A DNA stretch of 21,909 nt from Kuafuiihalomonas sp039024635 (GTDB lineage: Bacteria; Myxococcota; Kuafuiibacteriia; Kuafuiibacteriales; Kuafuiibacteriaceae), in contig JBCCQA010000047.1 in the NCBI GenBank assembly GCA_039024635.1, forward strand, positions 1 to 21,909. Direction: 5' to 3'. Each line of letters starts with the position of its first letter. Within the stretch, counting starts at the first letter, position 1. Below, piece by piece: positions 7,940 through 15,510 of this stretch. The position numbers were made by a program, and so were the translations under genes. The notes under the pieces are model-generated. The model made no database searches. It was not told the DNA's origin and worked only from the letters and a program-made list of their open reading frames with translations.

Positions 7940-9259
7940 TCAGCTCGATGGATCCATGACTCGACCGAAGAACAGCCATGTCTGCGTCGGCCGGTCACGG
8001 ATGATGAAGTAGAAGGGGCGGTCGACCGTCACCGTGAAGTCGGCCACCGGAGCGCTGGTCTCGCCCACGACCACGGCGGTTGCTGCCGCCGCCTCGGCCC
8101 CAGATTCGTTCACCGCGATGAAGGCCTTGTGAAAGGCTTCGTCCACGTAGAGGCTTCGATCCGCGACCATACCGCTCAAGTCGGCGCTGCTGAAGGTCTC
8201 GGTCATGCCCATGTCGATGAGGACGTCGCTGAGCGTGAAACCGGCCTCGAACTCGAACTTGGGCAGGCTGAGCTCGACCATGGCCGGCGTCAGAGCGTCC
8301 AGTGCGCTCCGCAGCGTCTCCATCGAGAGCTGACCGTCGAAGCTCTCGAACTCCCCCGCGTCGGGCGCGACGACGACCATCGAGAGGGAGTCTCCGCGGA
8401 AGGGCATCTCGACCGCAGTCCATCCTTCACCTGCGGCGTGGCCATAGCCCCCAAGCTGATTCATGAAGTCCGCTCGAGCCGTCGTTCCATCGACAAGCTG
8501 AAAGTCGCCGGCTGTCGTGAAGGCCTCTTCGAAGGGTGAAGACCAGGGCGCCTTGAAGTAGATGGCGTTGGTCAGGACCGCTATGGTGTTGGAGCGAATC
8601 GACCCCGCAGGCAGCAAATCTTGAATCCGGTCTCGCGTTCGGTCTTCCACCCAGCCGTTGATGATCTGCCGAGATCTCTCCGACTGACCCTGTAGGTCGA
8701 GGGACTCGATCCCTGCCCCGTAATTCAAAGCCAACGTGTCCAGGTACTCCTCCCGCCAGTCGACGCCCTCTTGCCCCCAGAAAGCGTTGGCCTGCCGAAG
8801 CTCGACCGGATCCAGGTCCTGCTGGGCGTCTGCTGGAAGCTCCCGTCCGGCCAAGGCCAAGTCGAGGGCGTTCATCGCATCGTGAAAGCGCGCCTGGTCC
8901 GGATCGAAGTGCAAGACTTCCGACATCTCTTGGGCCGTGGTGCTGCGAGCACCGGCGTACACCATCGCGAAGGCGGTCCGGATGGACAGGGTCGACAGCA
9001 CGGCGTTCTCGCCCGCCTCGGCCGTGGCCTGGTAGAGGTCCACCGTCAGCTCGTGGTTGCCGTCGGCCAAAGCTTGGCTCTCAGCCGGCGTGGGGCTGGG
9101 GGATGGGTTCCGGGACAGGCTCGACTTGATGGAACGATGTCCTTCGGCGTTCACGCCTCCCGAGGGGCCTGAAGCACCTTCCCCGCATGCGACTGCGAGG
9201 GCTCCGATTCCAAGGGCGAACAAGCTTCGGCGGAAAGCCGGGTCCTTCATCATGTCCAT
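7940..9259 (-). CDS. serpin-family protease inhibitor, predicted lipoprotein
   Basis: This protein of about 439 residues is a full-length serpin. Family landmarks are ENAVLSTLSIRTAFAMVYAG near the N-terminus, LTNAIYFKAPWSSPF in the middle, EMPFRGDSLSMVVVAPD, and VDEAFHKAFIAVNESGAEAA leading into the reactive loop. It closes with RPFYFIIRDRPTQTWLFFGR. The loop hinge (Gly387 at P15, then AEAAAATA) has the small residues expected of an inhibitory serpin. Counted against antithrombin, whose loop has the same length, P1-P1' would be Thr401-Ser402. The N-terminus has FRRSLFALG then a lipobox LAVAC (Cys25), so a lipid-anchored, possibly Tat-exported protein is likely. The frame extends up to a TTG at 9283; ATG 9259, 9253 or 9250 are better, though none has a clear ribosome binding site. 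The target protease is unknown. Confidence 0.93.
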   Translation of the reverse strand: MDMMKDPAFRRSLFALGIGALAVACGEGASGPSGGVNAEGHRSIKSSLSRNPSPSPTPAESQALADGNHELTVDLYQATAEAGENAVLSTLSIRTAFAMVYAGARSTTAQEMSEVLHFDPDQARFHDAMNALDLALAGRELPADAQQDLDPVELRQANAFWGQEGVDWREEYLDTLALNYGAGIESLDLQGQSERSRQIINGWVEDRTRDRIQDLLPAGSIRSNTIAVLTNAIYFKAPWSSPFEEAFTTAGDFQLVDGTTARADFMNQLGGYGHAAGEGWTAVEMPFRGDSLSMVVVAPDAGEFESFDGQLSMETLRSALDALTPAMVELSLPKFEFEAGFTLSDVLIDMGMTETFSSADLSGMVADRSLYVDEAFHKAFIAVNESGAEAAAATAVVVGETSAPVADFTVTVDRPFYFIIRDRPTQTWLFFGRVMDPSS

Positions 9260-9422
9260 AGGGTTAGCAAGGGCCGTGCCCAAGCACCCGCCATCGAAGA
9301 CCGCCGGACACCTCCGATTTCTGAAACCCCAGCCTCAGGCCCGGGTCAAAAACATGAGAATGGCACGGGCCAAGCTCGACTCGGCGACCAGCCAACCGGT
9401 GAGCGACAGGTCAATGGGGGCC

Positions 9423-9962
9423 CTAGTGGCGGCGATGGGCGGCGTTCGAGAGGCCGGTGGCGAAAACGGCGCCACGGTCGACGTGAAGCCACTGGTCGAG
9501 GTCGTCCAGCACCGCTTTGAGGTAGCCAAGGTCATCGACGCCGTCGGTGCAGGCGGCGCCGCTCACGCAGTGCCATCCATCTCGGCCCCCGCCTGCGTTC
9601 CAGGTGCGCCGCTGAGGCGCGGCCGGAGTCCCGGTGCCGTTGGGGACGACGACGACGAAGCCCTCACGGTCCGCGATCCGGTGAAAACAGCTCGGGGCGT
9701 TGAGGTCGGGTCCGTCCCCGTCGGCGCGATCAGGACATGTGCCGCGAAGCCTCTCGAAGGCGTTGCCACCGCCGCAATGGAGAAGTACGACGACCGGGGT
9801 GGCCTGGGCCATGTCGAGGCCGGCCGGGACCCACGTATTGTAGGCACAATCGGGGTAAGCCGTCATATCGCAGCGCGAGACGAGGATCCATGGGCTTCGC
9901 ATCGCGTTCCTGCCCGAACTCCAACCCGGGGACGGTCCGCAAGTTGCGCGGCTTAACTCCAC
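9423..9962 (-). pseudogene. truncated PHB depolymerase/LpqC-like esterase
   Basis: The frame encodes the front half of an alpha/beta-hydrolase of the poly(3-hydroxybutyrate) depolymerase (LpqC) type. Matching pieces are AYNTWVPAGL, VVVLLHCGGGNAFERL (oxyanion region), ADREGFVVVVPNGTG, RTWNAGGGRDGWHC and DDLGYLKAVLDDLDQWLHVD. The last is followed by the nucleophile segment FATGLSN. The reading then runs AAHRRH and stops, where family members continue with Gly-Ala/Gly-Met and about 100-150 more residues carrying the catalytic Asp and His. No other frame downstream restores them. The N-terminus begins at a GTG at 9962 and lacks a recognisable signal peptide, so the 5' end may also be damaged. It is most likely a decayed gene with no activity. 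Confidence 0.68.
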
Positions 9963-10108
9963 CAGGACAGCCCGGCAGCCTCCAAAAGAAGCGAACGGGT
10001 GTACTGGAGTAGATGCGTCTCATGGAGGGCTCTCTGCGCAGGGTCTAGGAGCGAAACGGGTGGACCGAAGTCGACGCGAAGGTCGATTCCGATCTACAGC
10101 CCTGCCCG

Positions 10109-10864
10109 ATGGCGCAGGTGCTCCGTGTCCTCCCCCTTTCCCTCTTCCTGCTGGCCGCATGCCAGGACGACGAATCGACCGCCGATGAGCCCCTCGTGAC
10201 CCCGCCCCCCATGGAGGCGTTTTCCGAGGCCAGCGCGGGGAGGCCTTCGTCGACCGCGGGGCGGGAGATCACCGGCACGGTGGTCGAGACGATGAACTCG
10301 GGAGGCTACACCTACGTAAGACTCAACGCGGGCTCCGACGGGCAAGTCTGGGCGGCGGGTCTGAGCACCGAGGTGGCGCCGGGGGACACGGTCAGCATCC
10401 TCGGTGGGACCTTGATGCAGGAGTTCGAGAGCAAGACGCTGAATCGCACCTTCAAGGACATCTACTTCGCCAACACGCTCCGCGTGGTCGAACGAGCCTC
10501 GAGCGCCCCCCGAATCCCGAAGGCCCAGCACACCCCCGAGGCAGACCCAAAGATCGAAGTCGAGAAGGTCGAGGGCGGCTATACCGTCGCCGAGCTCTTC
10601 GGGAGCGCGGACGCTCTGGCCGGTCGAGAGGTCACGGTGCGCGGTCAGGTCGTCAAGTTCAACGGCGGCATCCTGGGCAAGAACTGGCTTCACGTCCGAG
10701 ACGGCACCGGCACCACCGGCTCAAACGACCTGACGGTGACTACGGATGCCACGGCCAACGTCGGGGACCTAGTGGTGATCCGAGGCCAACTTGCAACCAA
10801 CAAGGATTTCGGCGCCGGCTACAGCTACCCGGTGATCGTCGAGGGCGCTTCCATCGCGAAGTAA
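10109..10864 (+). CDS. predicted lipoprotein with two OB-fold-like domains
   Basis: The 251-residue protein has a clear lipobox (SLFLLAAC, Cys18). A Pro/Ser/Glu-rich linker leads to two similar beta domains, about 52-128 and 155-250. The first contains ITGTVVETMNSGGYTYVRLN, VWAAGL and GDTVSILGG. The second contains GREVTVRGQVVKFNGGILGK, NWLHVRDGTG and GDLVVIRGQL. The GYTYVRL...WAAG and KNWLHVRDGTG patterns match OB-fold proteins of the NrfJ-related or nucleotide-binding-like lipoprotein group often found in gammaproteobacteria and deltaproteobacteria. The exact role is unknown. There is no strong ribosome binding site before ATG 10109, but this start gives an intact signal peptide. It is flanked by gene-free stretches of about 150 and 260 bp, so it is likely its own transcript. 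Confidence 0.8.
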   Translation: MAQVLRVLPLSLFLLAACQDDESTADEPLVTPPPMEAFSEASAGRPSSTAGREITGTVVETMNSGGYTYVRLNAGSDGQVWAAGLSTEVAPGDTVSILGGTLMQEFESKTLNRTFKDIYFANTLRVVERASSAPRIPKAQHTPEADPKIEVEKVEGGYTVAELFGSADALAGREVTVRGQVVKFNGGILGKNWLHVRDGTGTTGSNDLTVTTDATANVGDLVVIRGQLATNKDFGAGYSYPVIVEGASIAK

Positions 10865-10886
10865 GGCGTAAACCCACGTCGCAGAG

Positions 10887-10906
10887 GGCTGAGTCAGGAG
10901 TCAGCC
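10887..10906 (+). terminator. hairpin after the OB-fold lipoprotein gene
   Basis: GGCTGA (10887-10892) and TCAGCC (10901-10906) form a 6-bp stem with an 8-nt loop, 22 bp after the stop codon. No T-tract follows, so it would be a weak or factor-assisted terminator at best. Confidence 0.3.
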
Positions 10907-11121
10907 TGAAAAGGTGAGCGAGACGAACCGACGCAGCCGGACTTGACCAGTCCATTGGCGCTCGAATCCAACCTCGCAACCTGGCTACCAAAAGCCACGA
11001 ATTGGACGTTCGGAATCCATCTTGCGCTCGTCGGCCGCCTTCTTGGGTCGTTTTCAGATTTAACCGTGGGGTCGAGATCGTCGGCTTGACGTCTTTGTCC
11101 GAATCCAAGAGCGGAGAGCCC

Positions 11122-12552
11122 ATGATGAGGGTCCCCTTTCGTAGGTCGAAGTGGAGTCTGGTGGCGCTCGTGCTGACCGTCGCGGCGTGCAGCAGCGGGG
11201 AAGATGAGGACGGCGGCGATCCTCTTCGTTTCGATTTGGACCGGGTATCTGAGCAATTCTGCGCCGCCACATGTCGACGGCTCGTCGACTGCGCCGACAC
11301 CGCGCCGCCGCAAAGCGTCGTGGACCAATGCGCGACAGCCTGTACGATGGGGTTCACGAGCGGCAGCGTCGAAGTCGGACCTGACTGCGAACCCGCAGCC
11401 CGAACGCTTCTGGATTGCGCGAACAGCTTGGGCTGCGACGTCGATCCGACGACGCCGGCCTGCGTACAAGAGACCGCCTCCTACGCCCAGGCCTGTCGAC
11501 CGATTCAGACCGGGGGCGGAGACACTTGTGAGGTCGGCCCAACTCGAGGAGCGACGGAGTCTTGCTGCCCAGAGTTCGGGGCCGACGCCTGCGGGGGCGG
11601 ACTCACCTGCGCAGCCTTGGAGGGGCGCATGATACCCGTCTGCATAGTCGAGAGGTCCCAAGCCGGGGGTGAGGAGTGTACGGCGGATCCCCAGTGCCTC
11701 TCGGAGGCTTGCAGCCTATCGGCCGGCCTATGTCTCTTCAGCTCCGGTATGACCTGCGCTCCGGAGGTGGGCTGTGCGCGTGAGGTTGAATTTTGCTTCG
11801 CTCTCGGAAACGAGCAGGCGCGGTGCCAGCCGAGCAACGGCCGCGAAGGTGAACCGTGTTCGAGCACGAACGCCTGCAACGAAGGCCTCGAATGCGCCGA
11901 TGGTGACGGCGTGTACGACGAATGCGTCTTCCTCCTGCCCTCGGGCGCGCCTTGCCAGCGAGACGTCCAGTGCTCGACTCCGCTCCGCTGTCGAAGCGGA
12001 GTCGAAGGCTCTACGTGCCGTATCGGCGCGGCCGGCGAAGCATGCGCGGGTGACGATGAGTGCTTGGGCGGCGACTGCGACGAGGGTGTTTGCGTGGGCG
12101 GGGGCGTGGGCGCGATGTGCACGGACGAGCGCGACTGCGATCCCACGCTCCGCTGTCTCGACGATCGGTGCGGAGAAGCACAGAACGCAGGTGGTATCTG
12201 TGACGAAGCCGACGACTGCGTGGCGGGTCTGGGATGCTCGAGCGAGGGCCGGTGTGTGGACGGGCCGGTCGACTGCGTCCCCGGAGCATCGCAATGCCCC
12301 TCTGGGAGCAACTGCCAGCTCATCAACTTCGATCCGTTCGAATTCGGGTGCTTCCCGGAGGGCTCGGCTGCTCGCAACGAGCCCTGTAGTCCGCCGCCCC
12401 GATGCGGTGAACGCCTGTTCTGCCTTCCTGGCGCGCCCCCCACTTGCCAAGTGCCTTGCCAGGCTGAAACGGACTGCGCGCCGACGGAGCAGTGCGTCCC
12501 GCTCGGCCTGCCGGGCGGCGCCGCAGTCGGTATCTGCCTCGATGACGCCTAG
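11122..12552 (+). CDS. cysteine-rich predicted lipoprotein (57 Cys)
   Basis: The 476-residue product starts at ATG 11122, with GGAG at 11113-11116. It has a classic lipoprotein signal (RRSKWSLVALVLTVAAC) followed by an acidic linker. By my count it holds 57 cysteines, about 12 percent. A first module (about 25-115) has FCAATCRRLVDCAD...CATAC...CANSLGC spacing. The rest is a chain of short units of the form GxxCxxDxxCxxGLxCxxGxC (for example CAGDDECLGGDCDEGVC), resembling Dickkopf/EGF-like disulfide repeats common in myxobacterial exported proteins. It should be a disulfide-stabilised surface protein. No enzymatic motif is seen. It stands between non-coding stretches with no evident operon partner. 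Confidence 0.85.
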   Translation: MMRVPFRRSKWSLVALVLTVAACSSGEDEDGGDPLRFDLDRVSEQFCAATCRRLVDCADTAPPQSVVDQCATACTMGFTSGSVEVGPDCEPAARTLLDCANSLGCDVDPTTPACVQETASYAQACRPIQTGGGDTCEVGPTRGATESCCPEFGADACGGGLTCAALEGRMIPVCIVERSQAGGEECTADPQCLSEACSLSAGLCLFSSGMTCAPEVGCAREVEFCFALGNEQARCQPSNGREGEPCSSTNACNEGLECADGDGVYDECVFLLPSGAPCQRDVQCSTPLRCRSGVEGSTCRIGAAGEACAGDDECLGGDCDEGVCVGGGVGAMCTDERDCDPTLRCLDDRCGEAQNAGGICDEADDCVAGLGCSSEGRCVDGPVDCVPGASQCPSGSNCQLINFDPFEFGCFPEGSAARNEPCSPPPRCGERLFCLPGAPPTCQVPCQAETDCAPTEQCVPLGLPGGAAVGICLDDA

Positions 12553-12772
12553 CTGGACCTACCGAGAGTCGGACGACAGGGGTCGAGCGCTTCGGCCTCT
12601 CGTAGGACACGATGCAAGCCTCCGCCTCGAGCTTTCCGAGCGAAGCTCCGCAGCGACTCGGTAGCTCCAAGCCTAGTGGGGCCGACATTGCGACAATAGG
12701 TAGGACGGAATCATGGTTCAAGGGCGGGCGCTGAACGTCAAAACGCTGAGGAGCCCATTGGCGACCTGTCCT

Positions 12773-13852
12773 TCAGTTCAGGTGAAGGTGCTCCAAGACG
12801 TCCTGAATCCGGCCAATGAAACGTAGCTCCTTGAACCAGTCGAAGTAGGCCTTGCGAGCCGCTTTGGTGATGCGCTGCGCCGCCACCGGATGCTCGAGGT
12901 AGTAGCGGCAGCGTTCGAGAAGGTCGGAGCCATCCCACTGAAAGGGCACATAGGTTCGGAAAGGCTCGTAAATGTTGGGCTCGGTGGTGATGTGGGAGAC
13001 GTCAGGCTTCATCAGGAGTGCGCCCTCACTGACCACCCTGAAGTCTCGATCGGTGACCTCTCCCCAACCGAAGGGGCTAACCGCGATCTTGGTGTGCTTC
13101 ATCTCTCGGACGAATTGCTCCATCGGGACTCGGTCTTCTGGGCCCACGCCGATCACGGTCTTACCGGGAATGTGGGGACTGGCCGCCCGTAGGGCCTCGC
13201 CGAGTCGAACGCGGTGGACCGAGTACCAGTCCTCCACCTTGCTCAACGACACCCGGTAGTGGACAGCGACCTCTCGCTTCGCCCAGGGCACCAAACGCCC
13301 GCCCCAGCTTCGAGCAAAGTAGCTGAGGAGTTCGGTGGCGGTTCCGAGGTTCCAGGACAGCCAGAGTTTCTCCTCGCAGCCCGATGGGATGGGGGAGCCA
13401 AAGTACCAGTCACCGAGGTCGTGTCCGAATTGGCGGCTCACGTAGTCCGAGGTGACGAGGCCTCCACCATAGTCTCGGCTGTACTCCGCCAACTGGCGGT
13501 AGATCTGCTTCTTCATGTACAGATCGACGTGAGGCATCAGCCCGAACAGGGGGCTAGAAACCTGATCGAAGGTGTCCAAGTAGACCAGGCGCGGGCGCCG
13601 CGGCATGGCGTCCAGCTCTTTGAACAGGGCGAGGGTGTCCTCAGCCGAGTCCTTCCAGTTCGTGGTGATGAAGACGAGATCGCTCGGGTTCTTCTCGATG
13701 AGTCCTCGCAGGTCGTGCAGGCCTTCGCTCCGCTCTATCTGGACGCGCATGCCCAGGCGCAGCCGCAGCAGAGGCTTGAAGTAGCGAAAGGGCGAGATGG
13801 CCCACTCCGTAACGGCGTCGGCCTTCTGTCCGATCACGAGGGTCCGGGTCAT
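12773..13852 (-). CDS. glycosyltransferase, GT-B fold, CgeB-like
   Basis: This protein of about 359 residues starts with a Rossmann-like strand (TRTLVIGQK). The N-terminal half has LVFITTNWKDSAEDTLALFK, RPRLVYLDTFDQV and DLYMKKQIYRQL. The C-terminal half has IAVSPFGWGEVTDRDFRVVS, EGALLMKPD, IYEPFRTYVPFQWDG and a helical tail after LLERCRYYLEHP. The SPFGWGE...RxxEGALLMKPD stretch and the following strand-helix order match the C-terminal domain of CgeB-like/GT group 1 enzymes that use nucleotide sugars. Acceptor and sugar are unknown. ATG 13852 is preferred for the natural MTRTL start; ATG 13861 and GTG 13870 are in frame. It is divergent from the oxidoreductase gene, which may act on the same glycan. 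Confidence 0.78.
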   Translation of the reverse strand: MTRTLVIGQKADAVTEWAISPFRYFKPLLRLRLGMRVQIERSEGLHDLRGLIEKNPSDLVFITTNWKDSAEDTLALFKELDAMPRRPRLVYLDTFDQVSSPLFGLMPHVDLYMKKQIYRQLAEYSRDYGGGLVTSDYVSRQFGHDLGDWYFGSPIPSGCEEKLWLSWNLGTATELLSYFARSWGGRLVPWAKREVAVHYRVSLSKVEDWYSVHRVRLGEALRAASPHIPGKTVIGVGPEDRVPMEQFVREMKHTKIAVSPFGWGEVTDRDFRVVSEGALLMKPDVSHITTEPNIYEPFRTYVPFQWDGSDLLERCRYYLEHPVAAQRITKAARKAYFDWFKELRFIGRIQDVLEHLHLN

Positions 13853-13864
13853 CGGGCCCATGGA

Positions 13865-13885
13865 TAGCACGGATACTCCGTGCTA
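13865..13885. promoter_or_regulatory. perfect 9-3-9 inverted repeat between divergent genes
   Basis: TAGCACGGA (13865-13873) and TCCGTGCTA (13877-13885) are exact reverse complements around a TAC centre. The site lies between the start codons of the glycosyltransferase and the oxidoreductase. It could be an operator for a dimeric regulator serving both genes or a hairpin in either leader. With so little space, it must overlap the promoters or the transcript starts. Confidence 0.55.
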
Positions 13886-13897
13886 GCTGTACCCTCG

Positions 13898-15460
13898 ATG
13901 CCACGGAGCGCGCGCGGGGTGCCGCAGGGCAGCACCATCAATACCGAGGTCGCAATCGTGGGTGCAGGCCCGGCCGGGCTGACCGTGGCCCGGGGACTTA
14001 GGGCCCGTGGACGGAAGGTCCTGGTCCTGGAGGCTGGGGGCACCGAGATGGGGACCGACGACGACGTCGGTGTGGTCGACGCTCCGAAAGGCACCTACGA
14101 CCTTCGTCGCTCGCACTTTCGCGGCGTCGGAGGCTGCTCTCCGGCCTGGTACACCACAGGCTGGAAGGCTAGACCCTTGGACCCGGAGGACTTCGAGGCG
14201 CGCGCCCATGTCGCGGACTCGGGCTGGCCTTTCAGCCTCGAGTCACTCCGCTCGGACTTCGAAGAAGCCCAGACCATTTGCGAGCTCGGGCCCCTCCGCT
14301 ACGACGGCGCCGAGTGGGTCGAGGTACGTGAGGAACGCGACCTTCCTGGCCGTCCTGAGCTGGAGCATCCCGTCTTCCAGCTCGGTCCCTACGGCGCGTT
14401 CACCCGGCTCGCGGCTCGCCTCGAAGCCCAGGAGGGCTTCGAGATCCTCACCGAAGCCAAGGTCGTTGCCGTCCGGCACGAAGGAGGAGAAAGGGCGGAA
14501 AGCCTCCAAGTCGTGGGGCCGGGAGGAAGCTTCCAGGTCCGCGCCCAGTGTTACGTGTTGGCCGCCGGAGGATTCGACGTTCCGAGGCTGTTGCTGGCTT
14601 CTGGGCTTGGCAACGAGCACGACCTGGTCGGCCGCTTCTTTCAAGAGCACCTTCACTCGCAGGGCGGCCACATCGAGCTCACGGACCCCAGCGCCGCCCA
14701 TCGGCTCGGAGGACAGCTCGTGGCCCACGACGGGACCAAACTCCTCTGCTCTGTTTCGCTCTCGCGAGAGGTGCGGGAGCGGGAGGGCCTCCTTGGCTGC
14801 GTCCTGTGGCTGGCTCCGGTGGACGAAGTCGAGGTCTCGCCAACCGTACGATCTCTTTGGGCATTTCGCTCCCGGTGGAGGGTAGACCGGCGGCTCCCTG
14901 AGCAATGGCCCGCTCGGCTGGCCGTGATGGGTCGAAGTCCCCGACCCTTGCTTCGAAAGCTCGCCATCAAAGCGGGTCTGAGGTCCCCCCGCTGGGTCTC
15001 CACGATCTCCTTCGAGTCCGAATGCGAACCCCGACGCGACTCCCGAGTCGTTCTCAACGGCGAGCGGGACGCCCAAGGGATGCCAAAGGCCACCCTCGAG
15101 TGGCGCTTGGGAAACAAGGATCTGTGGAGCGTGCGAGCGTCCCAACTCACCATCGGGCGGATCCTGGAGAAGTCGGGCTATGGACGCCTGGTCCAGCCTT
15201 TCGGGGACGAAACGCCACCGGTTCACGTCGGTGGCGGCGCCCACCACATGGGGACCGCGCGCATGCACCACCGACCCGAGGACGGCGTGGTCAATCCCAG
15301 CGGGCGGCTGCATCGATGCGCCAACGTATACGTAGCCGGGAGCTCGGTCTTTCCGACTTCAGGCTCCTCCAACCCAACCCTCACCCTCGTCGCCCTGGCC
15401 CACCGGCTCTCTGGTCACCTGGACGGCGCCATGGAGTCGCCCTCCGTAGGACCGAGCTGA
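13898..15460 (+). CDS. GMC-family FAD-dependent oxidoreductase
   Basis: The 520-residue protein has an N-terminal FAD-binding Rossmann motif (VAIVGAGPAGLTVARGLRAR, glycines 22, 24, 27, then VLVLEAGG). The GMC-like YDLRRSHFRGVGGCSPAW segment contacts the flavin. VLAAGGFDVPRLLLAS follows, and a C-terminal GMC domain contains HHMGTARM (His449/450) and GSSVFPTSGSSNPTLT (Asn492). The His and Asn are the usual active-site pair for hydride transfer from an alcohol. Substrates in this family are sugars, polyols, sterols and other alcohols, and the sequence does not tell which. ATG 13898 is chosen over GTG 13880, which lies inside the inverted repeat; neither has a good ribosome binding site. The neighbouring glycosyltransferase hints at a carbohydrate substrate. 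Confidence 0.9.
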   Translation: MPRSARGVPQGSTINTEVAIVGAGPAGLTVARGLRARGRKVLVLEAGGTEMGTDDDVGVVDAPKGTYDLRRSHFRGVGGCSPAWYTTGWKARPLDPEDFEARAHVADSGWPFSLESLRSDFEEAQTICELGPLRYDGAEWVEVREERDLPGRPELEHPVFQLGPYGAFTRLAARLEAQEGFEILTEAKVVAVRHEGGERAESLQVVGPGGSFQVRAQCYVLAAGGFDVPRLLLASGLGNEHDLVGRFFQEHLHSQGGHIELTDPSAAHRLGGQLVAHDGTKLLCSVSLSREVREREGLLGCVLWLAPVDEVEVSPTVRSLWAFRSRWRVDRRLPEQWPARLAVMGRSPRPLLRKLAIKAGLRSPRWVSTISFESECEPRRDSRVVLNGERDAQGMPKATLEWRLGNKDLWSVRASQLTIGRILEKSGYGRLVQPFGDETPPVHVGGGAHHMGTARMHHRPEDGVVNPSGRLHRCANVYVAGSSVFPTSGSSNPTLTLVALAHRLSGHLDGAMESPSVGPS

Positions 15461-15510
15461 AGGTCAATGATGCATCACGGTTCTGAGCGGTGGAGGGGTT
15501 CCGCTGCTAG

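Noticed and set aside
9057..9956. 299-codon open frame on the plus strand
   Set aside because: It lies opposite the serpin and depolymerase-like genes, whose frames carry clear family motifs. Its translation is Arg/Pro/Ala-rich and shows no motif.
11505..12443. 312-codon open frame on the minus strand
   Set aside because: It is antisense to the Cys-rich lipoprotein. The Ser/Pro/His-rich text is the complement of repeated Cys/Gly/Glu codons.
14243..15313. 356-codon open frame on the minus strand
   Set aside because: It is antisense to the GMC oxidoreductase and is a by-product of high GC third positions; no protein-like motif is seen.
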